Positions 35,952 to 48,417 of a DNA stretch of 64,000 nucleotides are shown here, piece after piece. Below the pieces are notes generated by a model. The model had not been told where the DNA came from, ran no database searches, and saw nothing but the letters and a program-made list of their open reading frames with translations. Position 1 is the stretch's first letter. Each line of letters begins with the position of its first letter. Position numbers and translations under genes: made by a program. Source of the stretch: Ligustrum vulgare (Eukaryota; Streptophyta; Magnoliopsida; Lamiales; Oleaceae); assembly GCA_963555705.1 (NCBI GenBank), contig OY743183.1, forward strand, positions 30,229,932 to 30,293,931. The letters run 5' to 3'.

Positions 35952-36601
35952 AACTTTCATTTTTGAGCTCCTAACAATCTTTCTAGGATTGGGTGAGTCA
36001 CCAGGATTTTGAACAACAAAAAAGTCACAGCAGAGGATTCATGAGACTTTAAAAAAAGGATAAATTGGAATAAAACGTTTTCTTGGGCACATAAAATGGT
36101 TTTTCCCTCGTTCGTAAAGTTTTTGAATCCTTGAAGAGAGAGACTAGGTTAAATATTCTCTTCAATTCCAAAATATTCACACCAATTTTGAAACCATTTC
36201 GGAAAATTGTTTTTACATGATTGAAGGAACAGGATAAACCAAGAAATAATAAGATATCTAAAGAAGAAAACTAAAAGGCATCTAGGTAATCCAAGTAATT
36301 GAAATGAGGAGAGAAATCCTCACCCTTTGAAAGGTTCATCTTTTTCTCAAGGCTAAGTCCCCAGTCTTCAAATGACAACAAAAATGCAAAATGACATTTT
36401 TAAAAAATCGATATGTTGAGGATATTGTTTATTTTGAGTAGGTTGCAGTTATCTTTTGATTTCGCTCCCTTGGTTTCTTACTACTTTTACCCGGAACTTC
36501 TCTCTTTCTCTCAAGAAGTTCCGGATTCTCTTCATATTTCTTCTTAGTAATATTAAAAGTTTCATTTGGACCTAAAGTAGGAATCTCCTTTCGAAAAAGC
36601 T
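35952..36601. repeat. First C monomer, an A/B chimera (650 bp)
   Basis: The first ~120 bp carry A markers (ggattgggtgag, gtcacagcagagg, aggataaattgg) and everything after ~180 bp carries B markers (cttgaagagagagactagg, gaaaccatttcgg, ggaacaggataaacc). The switch falls in the stretch where A and B are identical (about 36070-36130). The monomer has its own substitutions, cggaacttct in the dyad and a T lost in ggtttcttactac. Confidence 0.88.
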
Positions 36602-39600
36602 AACTTTCATTTTTGAGCTCCTAACAATCTTTTTAGGATTGGGTGAGTCACCAGGATTTTGAACAACAAAAAAGTCACAGCAGAGGATCCATGAGACTTT
36701 AAAAAAGAGGATAAATTGGAATAAAACGTTTCCTTGGGCACATAAAATGGTTTTTCCCTCGTTCGTAAAGTTTTTGAATCCTTGAAAAGAGAGACAAGGT
36801 TAAATTTTCTCTTCAATTCCCAAATATTCACACCAATTTTAAAACCATTTTTGAAAATTATTTTAACAGGATTGAAGGAACCAAGAAATAATAAGATGTC
36901 TAAAGAAGAAAACATTAGAAAAAGCATCTTGGTAATCCAAGTAATTGAAACGAGGAGAGAAATATTCACCCTTTGAAAAGTTCTACTTTTTCTCGAGCTA
37001 AGGGTATTGTCCCCAGTCTGCAAATGACAACAAAAAGGCAAACTGACATTTTTGAAAAATCGATATGTTTAGGATATTGTTTATTTTGAGTAGTTTGCAC
37101 TTATCTTATGATTTCACTCACTCCCTTGGTTTCTTTACTACTTTTTCTCGGAATTTCTCTCTATCTCTTAAGAAATTCCGGATTCTTGTCATATTTCTTC
37201 TTAGTAATATGAAAAGTTTCATTTGGACCTAAAGTAGGAATCTCCTTTAGAAAAACCTAACTTTCATTTTTGAGCTCCTAACAATCTTTTTAGGATTTGG
37301 AAAGTCACCAGGATTTCGAACAACAAAAAAGTCATAGCAGCAGATCCATGAGACTTTAAAAATGAGGATACACGGGAATAAAACGTTTTCTTGGGCACAT
37401 AAAATGGTTTTACCCTCGTTCGTAAAGTTTTTGAATCCTTGAAGAGAGAGACTAGGTAAAATATTCTCTTCAATTCCAAAATATTCACACCAATTTTGAA
37501 ACCATTTCGGAAAATTATTTTTACATGATTGAAGGAACAGGATAAACCAAGAAATAATAAGATATCTAAAGAAGAAAACTAAAAAGCATCTAGGTAATCC
37601 AAGTAATTGAAATGAGGAGAGAAATCTTCACCCTTTGAAAGGTTCATCTTTTTCTCAAAGCTAAGTCCCCAGTCTTCAAATGTCAACAAAAAGAAAAACT
37701 GACATTTTTGAAAAATTGATATGTTGTGGATATTGTTTATTTTGAGTAGGTTGCAGTTATCTTTTGATTTCGCTCCCTTGGTTTCTTTACTACTTTTACT
37801 CGGAATTTCTCTCTTTCTCTTAAGAAGTTCCGGATTCTCTTCATATTTCTTCTTAGTAATATAAAAAGTTTCATTTGGACCTAAAGTAGGAATCTCCTTT
37901 CGAAAAAGCTAACTTTCATTTTTGAGCTCCTAACAATCTTTTTAGGATTGGGTGAGTCACCAGGATTTTGAACAACAAAAAAGTCACAGCAGAGGATCCA
38001 TGAGACTTTAAAAAAGAGGATAAATTGGAATAAAACGTTTTCTTGGGCACATAAAATGGTTTTTCCTTCGTTCGTAAAGTTTTTGAATCCTTGAAGAGAG
38101 AGACTAGGTAAAATATTCTCTTCAATTCCAAAATATTCAAACCAATTTTGAAACCATTTCGGAAAATTGTTTTTACATGATTCAAGGAACAGGATAAACC
38201 AAGAAATAATAAGATATCTAAAGAAGAAAACTAAAAAGCATCTAGGTAATCCAAGTAATTGAAATGAGGAGAGAAATCTTCACCCTTTGAAAGGTTCATC
38301 TTTTTCTCAAAGCTAAGTCCCCAGTCTTCAAATGACAACAAAAATGCAAAATGACATTTTTAAAAAATCGATATGTTGAGGATATTGTTTATTTTGATTA
38401 GGTTGCAGTTATCTTTTGATTTCGCTCCCTTGGTTTCTTACTACTTTTACCCGGAACTTCTCTCTTTCTCTCAAGAAGTTCCGGATTCTCTTCATATTTC
38501 TTCTTAGTAATATTAAAAGTTTCATTTGGACCTAAAGTAGGAATCTCCTTTCGAAAAAGCTAACTTTCATTTTTGAGCTCCTAACAATCTTTTTAGGATT
38601 GGGTGAGTCACCAGGATTTTGAACAACAAAAAAGTCACAGCAGAGGATCCATGAGACTTTAAAAAAGAGGATAAATTGGAATAAAACGTTTTCTTGGGCA
38701 CATAAAATGGTTTTTCCCTCGTTCGTAAAGTTTTTGAATCCTTGAAAAGAGAGACAGGGTTAAATATTCTCTTCAATTCCAAAATATTCACACCAATTTT
38801 AAAACCATTTTTGAAAATTATTTTAACATGATTGAAGGAACCAAGAAATAATAAAATGTCTAAAGAAGAAAACATTAGAAAAAGCATCTGGGTAATCCAA
38901 GTAATTGAAACGAGGAGAGAAATATTCACCCTTTGAAAAGTTCTACTTTTTCTCGAGCTAAGGGTATTGTCTCCAGTCTGCAAATGACAACAAAAAGGCA
39001 GACTGACATTTTTGAAAAATCGATATGTTTAGGATATTTTTTATTTTGAGTAGTTTGCACTTATCTTATGATTTCACTCACTCCCTCGGTTTCTTTACTA
39101 CTTTTTCTCGGAATTTCTCTCTATCTCTTAAGAAATTCCGGATTCTTGTCATATTTCTTCTTAGTAATATGAAAAGTTTCATTTGGACCTAAAGTAGGAA
39201 TCTCCTTTAGAAAAACCTGACTTTCATTTTTGAGCTCCTAACAATCTTTTTAGGATTTGGAAAGTCACCAGGATTTCGAACAACAAAAAAGTCATAGCAG
39301 CAGATCCATGAGACTTTAAAAATGAGGATACACGGGAATAAAACGTTTTCTTGGGCACATAAAATGGTTTTACCCTCGTTCGTAAAGTTTTTGAATCCTT
39401 GAAGAGAGAGACTAGGTAAAATATTCTCTTCAATTCCAAAATATTCACACCAATTTTGAAACCATTTCGGAAAATTATTTTTACATGATTGAAGGAACAG
39501 GATAAACCAAGAAATAATAAGATATCTAAAGAAGAAAACTAAAAAGCATCTAGGTAATCCAAGCAATTGAAATGAGGAGAGAAATCTTCACCCTTTGAAA

Positions 39601-39870
39601 GGTTCATCTTTTTCTCAAAGCTAAGTCCCCAGTCTTCAAATGTCAACAAAAAGAAAAACTGACATTTTTGAAAAATTGATATGTTGTGGATATTGTTTAT
39701 TTTGAGTAGGTTGCAGTTATCTTTTGATTTCGCTCCCTTGGTTTCTTTACTACTTTTACTCGGAATTTCTCTCTTTCTCTCAAGAAGTTCCGGATTCTCT
39801 TCATATTTCTTCTTAGTAATATAAAAAGTTTCATTTGGACCTAAAGTAGGAATCTCCTTTCGAAAAAGCT

Positions 39871-40521
39871 AACTTTCATTTTTGAGCTCCTAACAATCTT
39901 TTTAGGATTGGGTGAGTAACCAGGATTTCGAACAACAAAAAAGTCATAGCAGCAGATCCATGAGACTTTAAAAATGAGGATACACGGGAATAAAACGTTT
40001 TCTTGGGCACATAAAATGGTTTTTCCCTCGTTCGTAAAGTTTTTGAATCCTTGAAGAGAGAGACTAGGTAAAATATTCTCTTCAATTCCAAAATATTCAA
40101 ACCAATTTTGAAACCATTTCGGAAAATTGTTTTTACATGATTCAAGGAACAGGATAAACCAAGAAATAATAAGATATCTAAAGAAGAAAACTAAAAAGCA
40201 TCTAGGTAATCCAAGTAATTGAAATGAGGAGAGAAATCTTCACCCTTTGAAAGGTTCATCTTTTTCTCAAAGCTAAGTCCCCAGTCTTCAAATGACAACA
40301 AAAATGCAAAATGACATTTTTAAAAAATCGATATGTTGAGGATATTGTTTATTTTGATTAGGTTGCAGTTATCTTTTGATTTCGCTCCCTTGGTTTCTTA
40401 CTACTTTTACCCGGAACTTCTCTCTTTCTCTCAAGAAGTTCCGGATTCTCTTCATATTTCTTCTTAGTAATATTAAAAGTTTCATTTGGACCTAAAGTAG
40501 GAATCTCCTTTCGAAAAAGCT
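39871..40521. repeat. C-type monomer with an earlier A/B switch point
   Basis: The A-like part ends after ggattgggtgagt (within ~50 bp) and B markers start at ggatttcgaac, unlike other C monomers, which stay A-like for 120 bp or more. The rest is a normal C. Confidence 0.85.
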
Positions 40522-43500
40522 AACTTTCATTTTTGAGCTCCTAACAATCTTTTTAGGAATGGGTGAGTCACCAGGATTTTGAACAACAAAAAAGTCACAG
40601 CAGAGGATCCATGAGACTTTAAAAAAGAGGATAAATTGGAATAAAACGTTTTCTTGGGCACATAAAATGGTTTTTCCCTCGTTCGTAAAGTTTTTGAATC
40701 CTTGAAAAGAGAGACAAGGTTAAATTTTCTCTTCAATTCCCAAATATTCACACCAATTTTAAAACCATTTTTGAAAATTATTTTAACAGGATTGAAGGAA
40801 CCAAGAAATAATAAGATGTCTAAAGAAGAAAACATTAGAAAAAGCATCTTGCTAATCCAAGTAATTGAAACGAGGAGAGAAATATTCACCCTTTGAAAAG
40901 TTCTACTTTTTCTCGAGCTAAGGGTATTGTCCCCAGTCTGTAAATGACAACAAAAAGGCAAACTGACATTTTTGAAAAATCGATATGTTTAGGATATTGT
41001 TTATTTTGAGTAGTTTGCACTTATCTTATGATTTCACTCACTCCCTTGGTTTCTTTACTACTTTTTCTCGGAATTTCTCTCTATCTCTTAAGAAATTCCG
41101 GATTCTTGTCATATTTCTTCTTAGTAATATGAAAAGTTTCATTTGGACCTAAAGTAGGAATCTCCTTTAGAAAAACCTAACTTTCATTTTTGAGCTCCTA
41201 ACAATCTTTTTAGGATTTGGAAAGTCACCAGGATTTCGAACAACAAAAAAGTCATAGCAGCAGATCCATGAGACTTTAAAAATGAGGATACACGGGAATA
41301 AAACGTTTTCTTGGGCACATAAAATGGTTTTACCCTCGTTCGTAAAGTTTTTGAATCCTTGAAGAGAGAGATTAGGTAAAATATTCTCTTCAATTCCAAA
41401 ATATTCACACCAATTTTGAAACCATTTCGGAAAATTATTTTTACATGATTGAAGGAACAGGATAAACCAAGAAATAATAAGATATCTAAAGAAGAAAACT
41501 AAAAAGCATCTAGGTAATCCAAGTAATTGAAATGAGGAGAGAAATCTTCACCCTTTGAAAGGTTCATCTTTTTCTCAAAGCTAAGTCCCCAGTCTTCAAA
41601 TGTCAACAAAAAGAAAAACTGACATTTTTGAAAAATTGATATGTTGTGGATATTGTTTATTTTGAGTAGGTTGCAGTTATCTTTTGATTTCGCTCCCTTG
41701 GTTTCTTTACTACTTTTACTCGGAATTTCTCTCTTTCTCTTAAGAAGTTCCGGATTCTCTTCATATTTCTTCTTAGTAATATAAAAAGTTTCATTTGGAC
41801 CTAAAGTAGGAATCTCCTTTCGAAAAAGCTAACTTTCATTTTTGAGCTCCTAACAATCTTTTTAGGATTGGGTGAGTCACCAGGATTTTGAACAACAAAA
41901 AAGTCACAGCAGAGGATCCATGAGACTTTAAAAAAGAGGATAAATTGGAATAAAACGTTTTCTTGGGCACATAAAATGGTTTTTCCCTCGTTCGTAAAGT
42001 TTTTGAATCCTTGAAGAGAGAGACTAGGTAAAATATTCTCTTCAATTCCAAAATATTCACACCAATTTTGAAACCATTTCGGAAAATTATTTTTACATGA
42101 TTGAAGGAACAGGATAAACCAAGAAATAATAAGATATCTAAAGAAGAAAACTAAAAAGCATCTAGGTAATCCAAGTAATTGAAATGAGGAGAGAAATCTT
42201 AACCCTTTGAAAGGTTCATCTTTTTCTCAAAGCTAAGTCCCCAGTCTTCAAATGTCAACAAAAAGAAAAACTGACATTTTTGAAAAATTGATATGTTGTG
42301 GATATTGTTTATTTTGAGTAGGTTGCAGTTATCTTTTGATTTCGCTCCCTTGGTTTCTTTACTACTTTTACTCGGAATTTCTCTCTTTCTCTCAAGAAGT
42401 TCCGGATTCTCTTCATATTTCTTCTTAGTAATATAAAAAGTTTCATTTGGACCTAAAGTAGGAATCTCCTTTCGAAAAAGCTAACTTTCATTTTTGAGCT
42501 CCTAACAATCTTTTTAGGATTGGGTGAGTCACCAGGATTTTGAACAACAAAAAAGTCACAGCAGAGGATCCATGAGACTTTAAAAAAGAGGATAAATTGG
42601 AATAAAACGTTTTCTTGGGCACATAAAATGGTTTTTCCCTCGTTCGTAAAGTTTTTGAATCCTTGAAAAGAGAGACAGGGTTAAATATTCTCTTCAATTC
42701 CAAAATATTCACACCAATTTTAAAACCATTTTTGAAAATTATTTTAACATGATTGAAGGAACCAAGAAATAATAAAATGTCTAAAGAAGAAAACATTAGA
42801 AAAAGCATCTGGGTAATCCAAGTAATTGAAACGAGGAGAGAAATATTCACCCTTTGAAAAGTTCTACTTTTTCTCGAGCTAAGGGTATTGTCTCCAGTCT
42901 GCAAATGACAACAAAAAGGCAGACTGACATTTTTGAAAAATCGATATGTTTAGGATATTTTTTATTTTGAGTAGTTTGCACTTATCTTATGATTTCACTC
43001 ACTCCCTTGGTTTCTTTACTACTTTTTCTCGGAATTTCTCTCTATCTCTTAAGAAATTCCGGATTCTTGTCATATTTCTTCTTAGTAATATGAAAAGTTT
43101 CATTTGGACCTAAAGTAGGAATCTCCTTTAGAAAAACCTGACTTTCATTTTTGAGCTCCTAACAATCTTTTTAGGATTTGGAAAGTCACCAGGATTTCGA
43201 ACAACAAAAAAGTCATAGCAGCAGATCCATGAGACTTTAAAAATGAGGATACACGGGAATAAAACGTTTTCTTGGGCACATAAAATGGTTTTACCCTCGT
43301 TCGTAAAGTTTTTGAATCCTTGAAGAGAGAGACTAGGTAAAATATTCTCTTCAATTCCAAAATATTCACACCAATTTTGAAACCATTTCGGAAAATTATT
43401 TTTACATGATTGAAGGAACAGGATAAACCAAGAAATAATAAGATATCTAAAGAAGAAAACTAAAAAGCATCTAGGTAATCCAAGCAATTGAAATGAGGAG

Positions 43501-46500
43501 AGAAATCTTCACCCTTTGAAATGTTCATCTTTTTCTCAAAGCTAAGTCCCCAGTCTTCAAATGTCAACAAAAAGAAAAACTGACATTTTTGAAAAATTGA
43601 TATGTTGTGGATATTGTTTATTTTGAGTAGGTTGCAGTTATCTTTTGATTTCGCTCCCTTGGTTTCTTTACTACTTTTACTCGGAATTTCTCTCTTTCTC
43701 TTAAGAAGTTCCGGATTCTCTTCATATTTCTTCTTAGTAATATAAAAAGTTTCATTTGGACCTAAAGTAGGAATCTCCTTTCGAAAAAGCTAACTTTCAT
43801 TTTTGAGCTCCTAACAATCTTTTTAGGATTGGGTGAGTCACCAGGATTTTGAACAACAAAAAAGTCACAGCAGAGGATCCATGAGACTTTAAAAAAGAGG
43901 ATAAATTGGAATAAAACGTTTTCTTGGGCACATAAAATGGTTTTTCCCTCGTTCGTAAAGTTTTTGAATCTTGAAGAGAGAGACTAGGTAAAATATTCTC
44001 TTCAATTCCAAAATATTCAAACCAATTTTGAAACCATTTCGGAAAATTGTTTTTACATGATTCAAGGAACAGGATAAACCAAGAAATAATAAGATATCTA
44101 AAGAAGAAAACTAAAAAGCATCTAGGTAATCCAAGTAATTGAAATGAGGAGAGAAATCTTCACCCTTTGAAAGGTTCATCTTTTTCTCAAAGCTAAGTCC
44201 CCAGTCTTCAAATGACAACAAAAATGCAAAATGACATTTTTAAAAAATCGATATGTTGAGGATATTGTTTATTTTGATTAGGTTGCAGTTATCTTTTGAT
44301 TTCGCTCCCTTGGTTTCTTACTACTTTTACCCGGAACTTCTCTCTTTCTCTCAAGAAGTTCCGGATTCTCTTCATATTTCTTCTTAGTAATATTAAAAGT
44401 ATCATTTGGACCTAAAGTAGGAATCTCCTTTCGAAAAAGCTAACTTTCATTTTTGAGCTCCTAACAATCTTTTTAGGATTGGGTGAGTCACCAGGATTTT
44501 GAACAACAAAAAAGTCACAGCAGAGGATCCATGAGACTTTAAAAAAGAGGATAAATTGGAATAAAACGTTTTCTTGGGCACATAAAATGGTTTTTCCCTC
44601 GTTCGTAAAGTTTTCGAATCCTTGAAAAGAGAGACAGGGTTAAATATTCTCTTCAATTCCAAAATATTCACACCAATTTTAAAACCATTTTTGAAAATTA
44701 TTTTAACATGATTGAAGGAACCAAGAAATAAAAAAATGTCTAAAGAAGAAAACATTAGAAAAAGCATCTGGGTAATCCAAGTAATTGAAACGAGGAGAGA
44801 AATATTCACCCTTTGAAAAGTTCTACTTTTTCTCGAGCTAAGGGTATTGTCCCCAGTCTGCAAATGACAACAAAAAGGCAAACTGACATTTTTGAAAAAT
44901 CGATATGTTCAGGATATTGTTTATTTTGAGTAGTTTGCACTTATCTTATGATTTCACTCACTCCCTTGGTTTCTTTACTACTTTTTCTCGGAATTTCTCT
45001 CTATCTCTTAAGAAATTCCGGATTCTTGTCATATTTCTTCTTAGTAATATGAAAAGTTTCATTTGGACCTAAAGTAGGAATCTCTTTTAGAAAAACCTAA
45101 CTTTCATTTTTGAGCTCCTAACAATCTTTTTAGGATTTGGAAAGTCACCAGGATTTCGAACAACAAAAAAGTCATAGCAGCAGATCCATGAGACTTTAAA
45201 AATGAGGATACACGGGAATAAAACGTTTTCTTGGGCACATAAAATGGTTTTACCCTCGTTCGTAAAGTTTTTGAATCCTTGAAGAGAGAGACTAGGTAAA
45301 ATATTCTCTTCAATTCCAAAATATTCACACCAATTTTGAAACCATTTCGGAAAATTATTTTTACATGATTGAAGGAACAGGATAAACCAAGAAATAATAA
45401 GATATCTAAAGAAGAAAACTAAAAAGCATCTAGGTAATCCAAGTAATTGAAATGAGGAGAGAAATCTTAACCCTTTGAAAGGTTCATCTTTTTCTCAAAG
45501 CTAAGTCCCCAGTCTTCAAATGTCAACAAAAAGAAAAACTGACATTTTTGAAAAATTGATATGTTGTGGATATTGTTTATTTTGAGTAGGTTGCAGTTAT
45601 CTTTTGATTTCGCTCCCTTGGTTTCTTTACTACTTTTACTCGGAATTTCTCTCTTTCTCTTAAGAAGTTCCGGATTCTCTTCATATTTCTTCTTAGTAAT
45701 ATAAAAAGTTTCATTTGGACCTAAAGTAGGAATCTCCTTTCGAAAAAGCTAACTTTCATTTTTAAGCTCCTAACAATCTTTTTAGGATTGGGTGAGTAAC
45801 CAGGATTTTGAACAACAAAAAAGTCACAGCAGAGGATCCATGAGACTTTAAAAAAGAGGATAAATTGGAATAAAACGTTTTCTTGGGCACATAAAATGGT
45901 TTTTCCCTCGTTCGTAAAGTTTTTGAATCCTTGAAGAGAGAGACTAGGTAAAATATTCTCTTCAATTCCAAAATATTCACACCAATTTTGAAACCATTTA
46001 GGAAAATTATTTTTACATGATTGAAGGAACAGGATAAACCAAGAAATAATAAGATATCTAAAGAAGAAAACTAAAAAGCATCTAGGTAATCCAAGTAATT
46101 GAAATGAGGAGAGAAATCTTCACCCTTTGAAAGGTTCATCTTTTTCTCAAAGCTAAGTCCCCAGTCTTCAAATGTCAACAAAAAGAAAAACTGACATTTT
46201 TGAAAAATTGATATGTTGTGGATATTGTTTATTTTGAGTAGGTTGCAGTTATCTTTTGATTTCGCTCCCTTGGTTTCTTACTACTTTTACCCGGAACTTC
46301 TCTCTTTCTCTCAAGAAGTTCCGGATTCTCTTCATATTTCTTCTTAGTAATATTAAAAGTATCATTTGGACCTAAAGTAGGAATCTCCTTTCGAAAAAGC
46401 TAACTTTCATTTTTGAGCTCCTAACAATCTTTTTAGAATTGGGTGAGTCACCAGGATTTTGAACAACAAAAAAGTCACAGCAGAGGATCCATGAGACTTT

Positions 46501-47637
46501 AAAAAAGAGGATAAATTGGAATAAAACGTTTTCTTGGGCACATAAAATGGTTTTTCCCTCGTTCGTAAAGTTTTTGAATCCTTGAAAAGAGAGACAGGGT
46601 TAAATATTCTCTTCAATTCCAAAATATTCACACCAATTTTAAAACCATTTTTGAAAATTATTTTAACATGATTGAAGGAACCAAGAAATAATAAAATGTC
46701 TAAAGAAGAAAACATTAGAAAAAGCATCTGGGTAATCCAAGTAATTGAAACGAGGAGAGAAATATTCACCCTTTGAAAAGTTCTACTTTTTCTCGAGCTA
46801 AGGGTATTGTCACCAGTCTGCAAATGACAACAAAAAGGCAGACTGACATTTTTGAAAAATCGATATGTTTAGGATATTGTTTATTTTGAGTAGTTTGCAC
46901 TTATCTTATGATTTCACTCACTCCCTTGGTTTCTTTACTACTTTTTCTCGGAATTTCTCTCTATCTCTTAAGAAATTCCGGATTCTTGTCATATTTCTTC
47001 TTAGTAATATGAAAAGTTTCATTTGGACCTAAAGTAGGAATCTCCTTTAGAAAAACTTAACTTTCATTTTTGAGCTCCTAACAATCTTTTTAGGATTTGG
47101 AAAGTCACCAGGATTTCGAACAACAAAAAAGTCATAGCAGCAGATCCATGATACTTTAAAAATGAGGATACATGGGAATAAAACGTTTTCTTGGGCACAT
47201 AAAATGGTTTTTCCCTCGTTCGTAAAGTTTTTGAATCCTTGAAGAGAGAGACTAGGTAAAATATTCTCTTCAATTCCAAAATATTCAAACCAATTTTGAA
47301 ACCATTTCGGAAAATTATTTTTACATGATTGAAGGAACAGGATAAACCAAGAAATAATAAGATATCTAAAGAAGAAAACTAAAAAGCATCTAGGTAATCC
47401 AAGTAATTGAAATGAGGAGAGAAATCTTAACCCTTTGAAAGGTTCATCTTTTTCTCAAAGCTAAGTCCCCAGTCTTCAAATGTCAACAAAAAGAAAAACT
47501 GACATTTTTGAAAAATTGATATGTTGTGGATATTGTTTATTTTGAGTAGGTTGCAGTTATCTTTTGATTTCGCTCCCTTGGTTTCTTTACTACTTTTACT
47601 CGGAATTTCTCTCTTTCTCTTAAGAAGTTCCGGATTC

Positions 47638-47751
47638 TCTTCATATTTCTTCTTAGTAATATAAAAAGTTTCATTTGGACCTAAAGTAGGAATATCTTCA
47701 TATTTCTTCTTAGTAATATAAAAAGTTTCATTTGGACCTAAAGTAGGAATC
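47638..47751. repeat. 57-bp tandem duplication inside a B monomer
   Basis: tcttcatatttcttcttag...gtaggaat is present twice (47638-47694 and 47695-47751), lengthening the B monomer 47059-47767 to 709 bp. It is unique in the window. Confidence 0.92.
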
Positions 47752-48417
47752 TCCTTTCGAAAAAGCTAACTTTCATTTTTGAGCTCCTAACAATCTTTTT
47801 AGGATTGGGTGAGTCACCAGGATTTTGAACAACAAAAAAGTCACAGCAGAGGATCCATGAGACTTTAAAAAAGAGGATAAATTGGAATAAAACGTTTTCT
47901 TGGGCACATAAAATGGTTTTTCCCTCGTTCGTAAAGTTTTTGAATCTTGAAGAGAGAGACTAGGTAAAATATTCTCTTCAATTCCAAAATATTCAAACCA
48001 ATTTTGAAACCATTTCGGAAAATTGTTTTTACATGATTCAAGGAACATGATAATTCAAGAAATAATAAGATATCTAAAGAAGAAAACTAAAAAGCATCTA
48101 GGTAATCCAAGTAATTGAAATGAGGAGAGAAATCTTCACCCTTTGAAAGGTTCATCTTTTTCTCAAAGCTAAGTCCCCAGTCTTCAAATGACAACAAAAA
48201 TGCAAAATGACATTTTTAAAAAATCGATATGTTGAGGATATTGTTTATTTTGAGTAGGTTGCAGTTATCTTTTGATTTCGCTCCCTTGGTTTCTTACTAC
48301 TTTTACCCGGAACTTCTCTCTTTCTCTCAAGAAGTTCCGGATTCTCTTCATATTTCTTCTTAGTAATATTAAAAGTATCATTTGGACCTAAAGTAGGAAT
48401 CTCCTTTCGAAAAAGCT

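Larger units (their letters stand above)
35952..48417. repeat. Trimer domain: A-B-C units of 1,960 bp
   Basis: Starts with the first C monomer (35952-36601). A monomers begin at 36602, 38562, 40522, 42483, 44442, 46402 and 48418, steps of 1,959-1,961 except the last, enlarged by a 57-bp duplication. A variants alternate: 36602 and 40522 share taaattttctcttc; 38562 and 42483 share gtctccagtctg and ggcagactg. The true repeat is therefore six monomers (about 3,920 bp). Confidence 0.93.
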
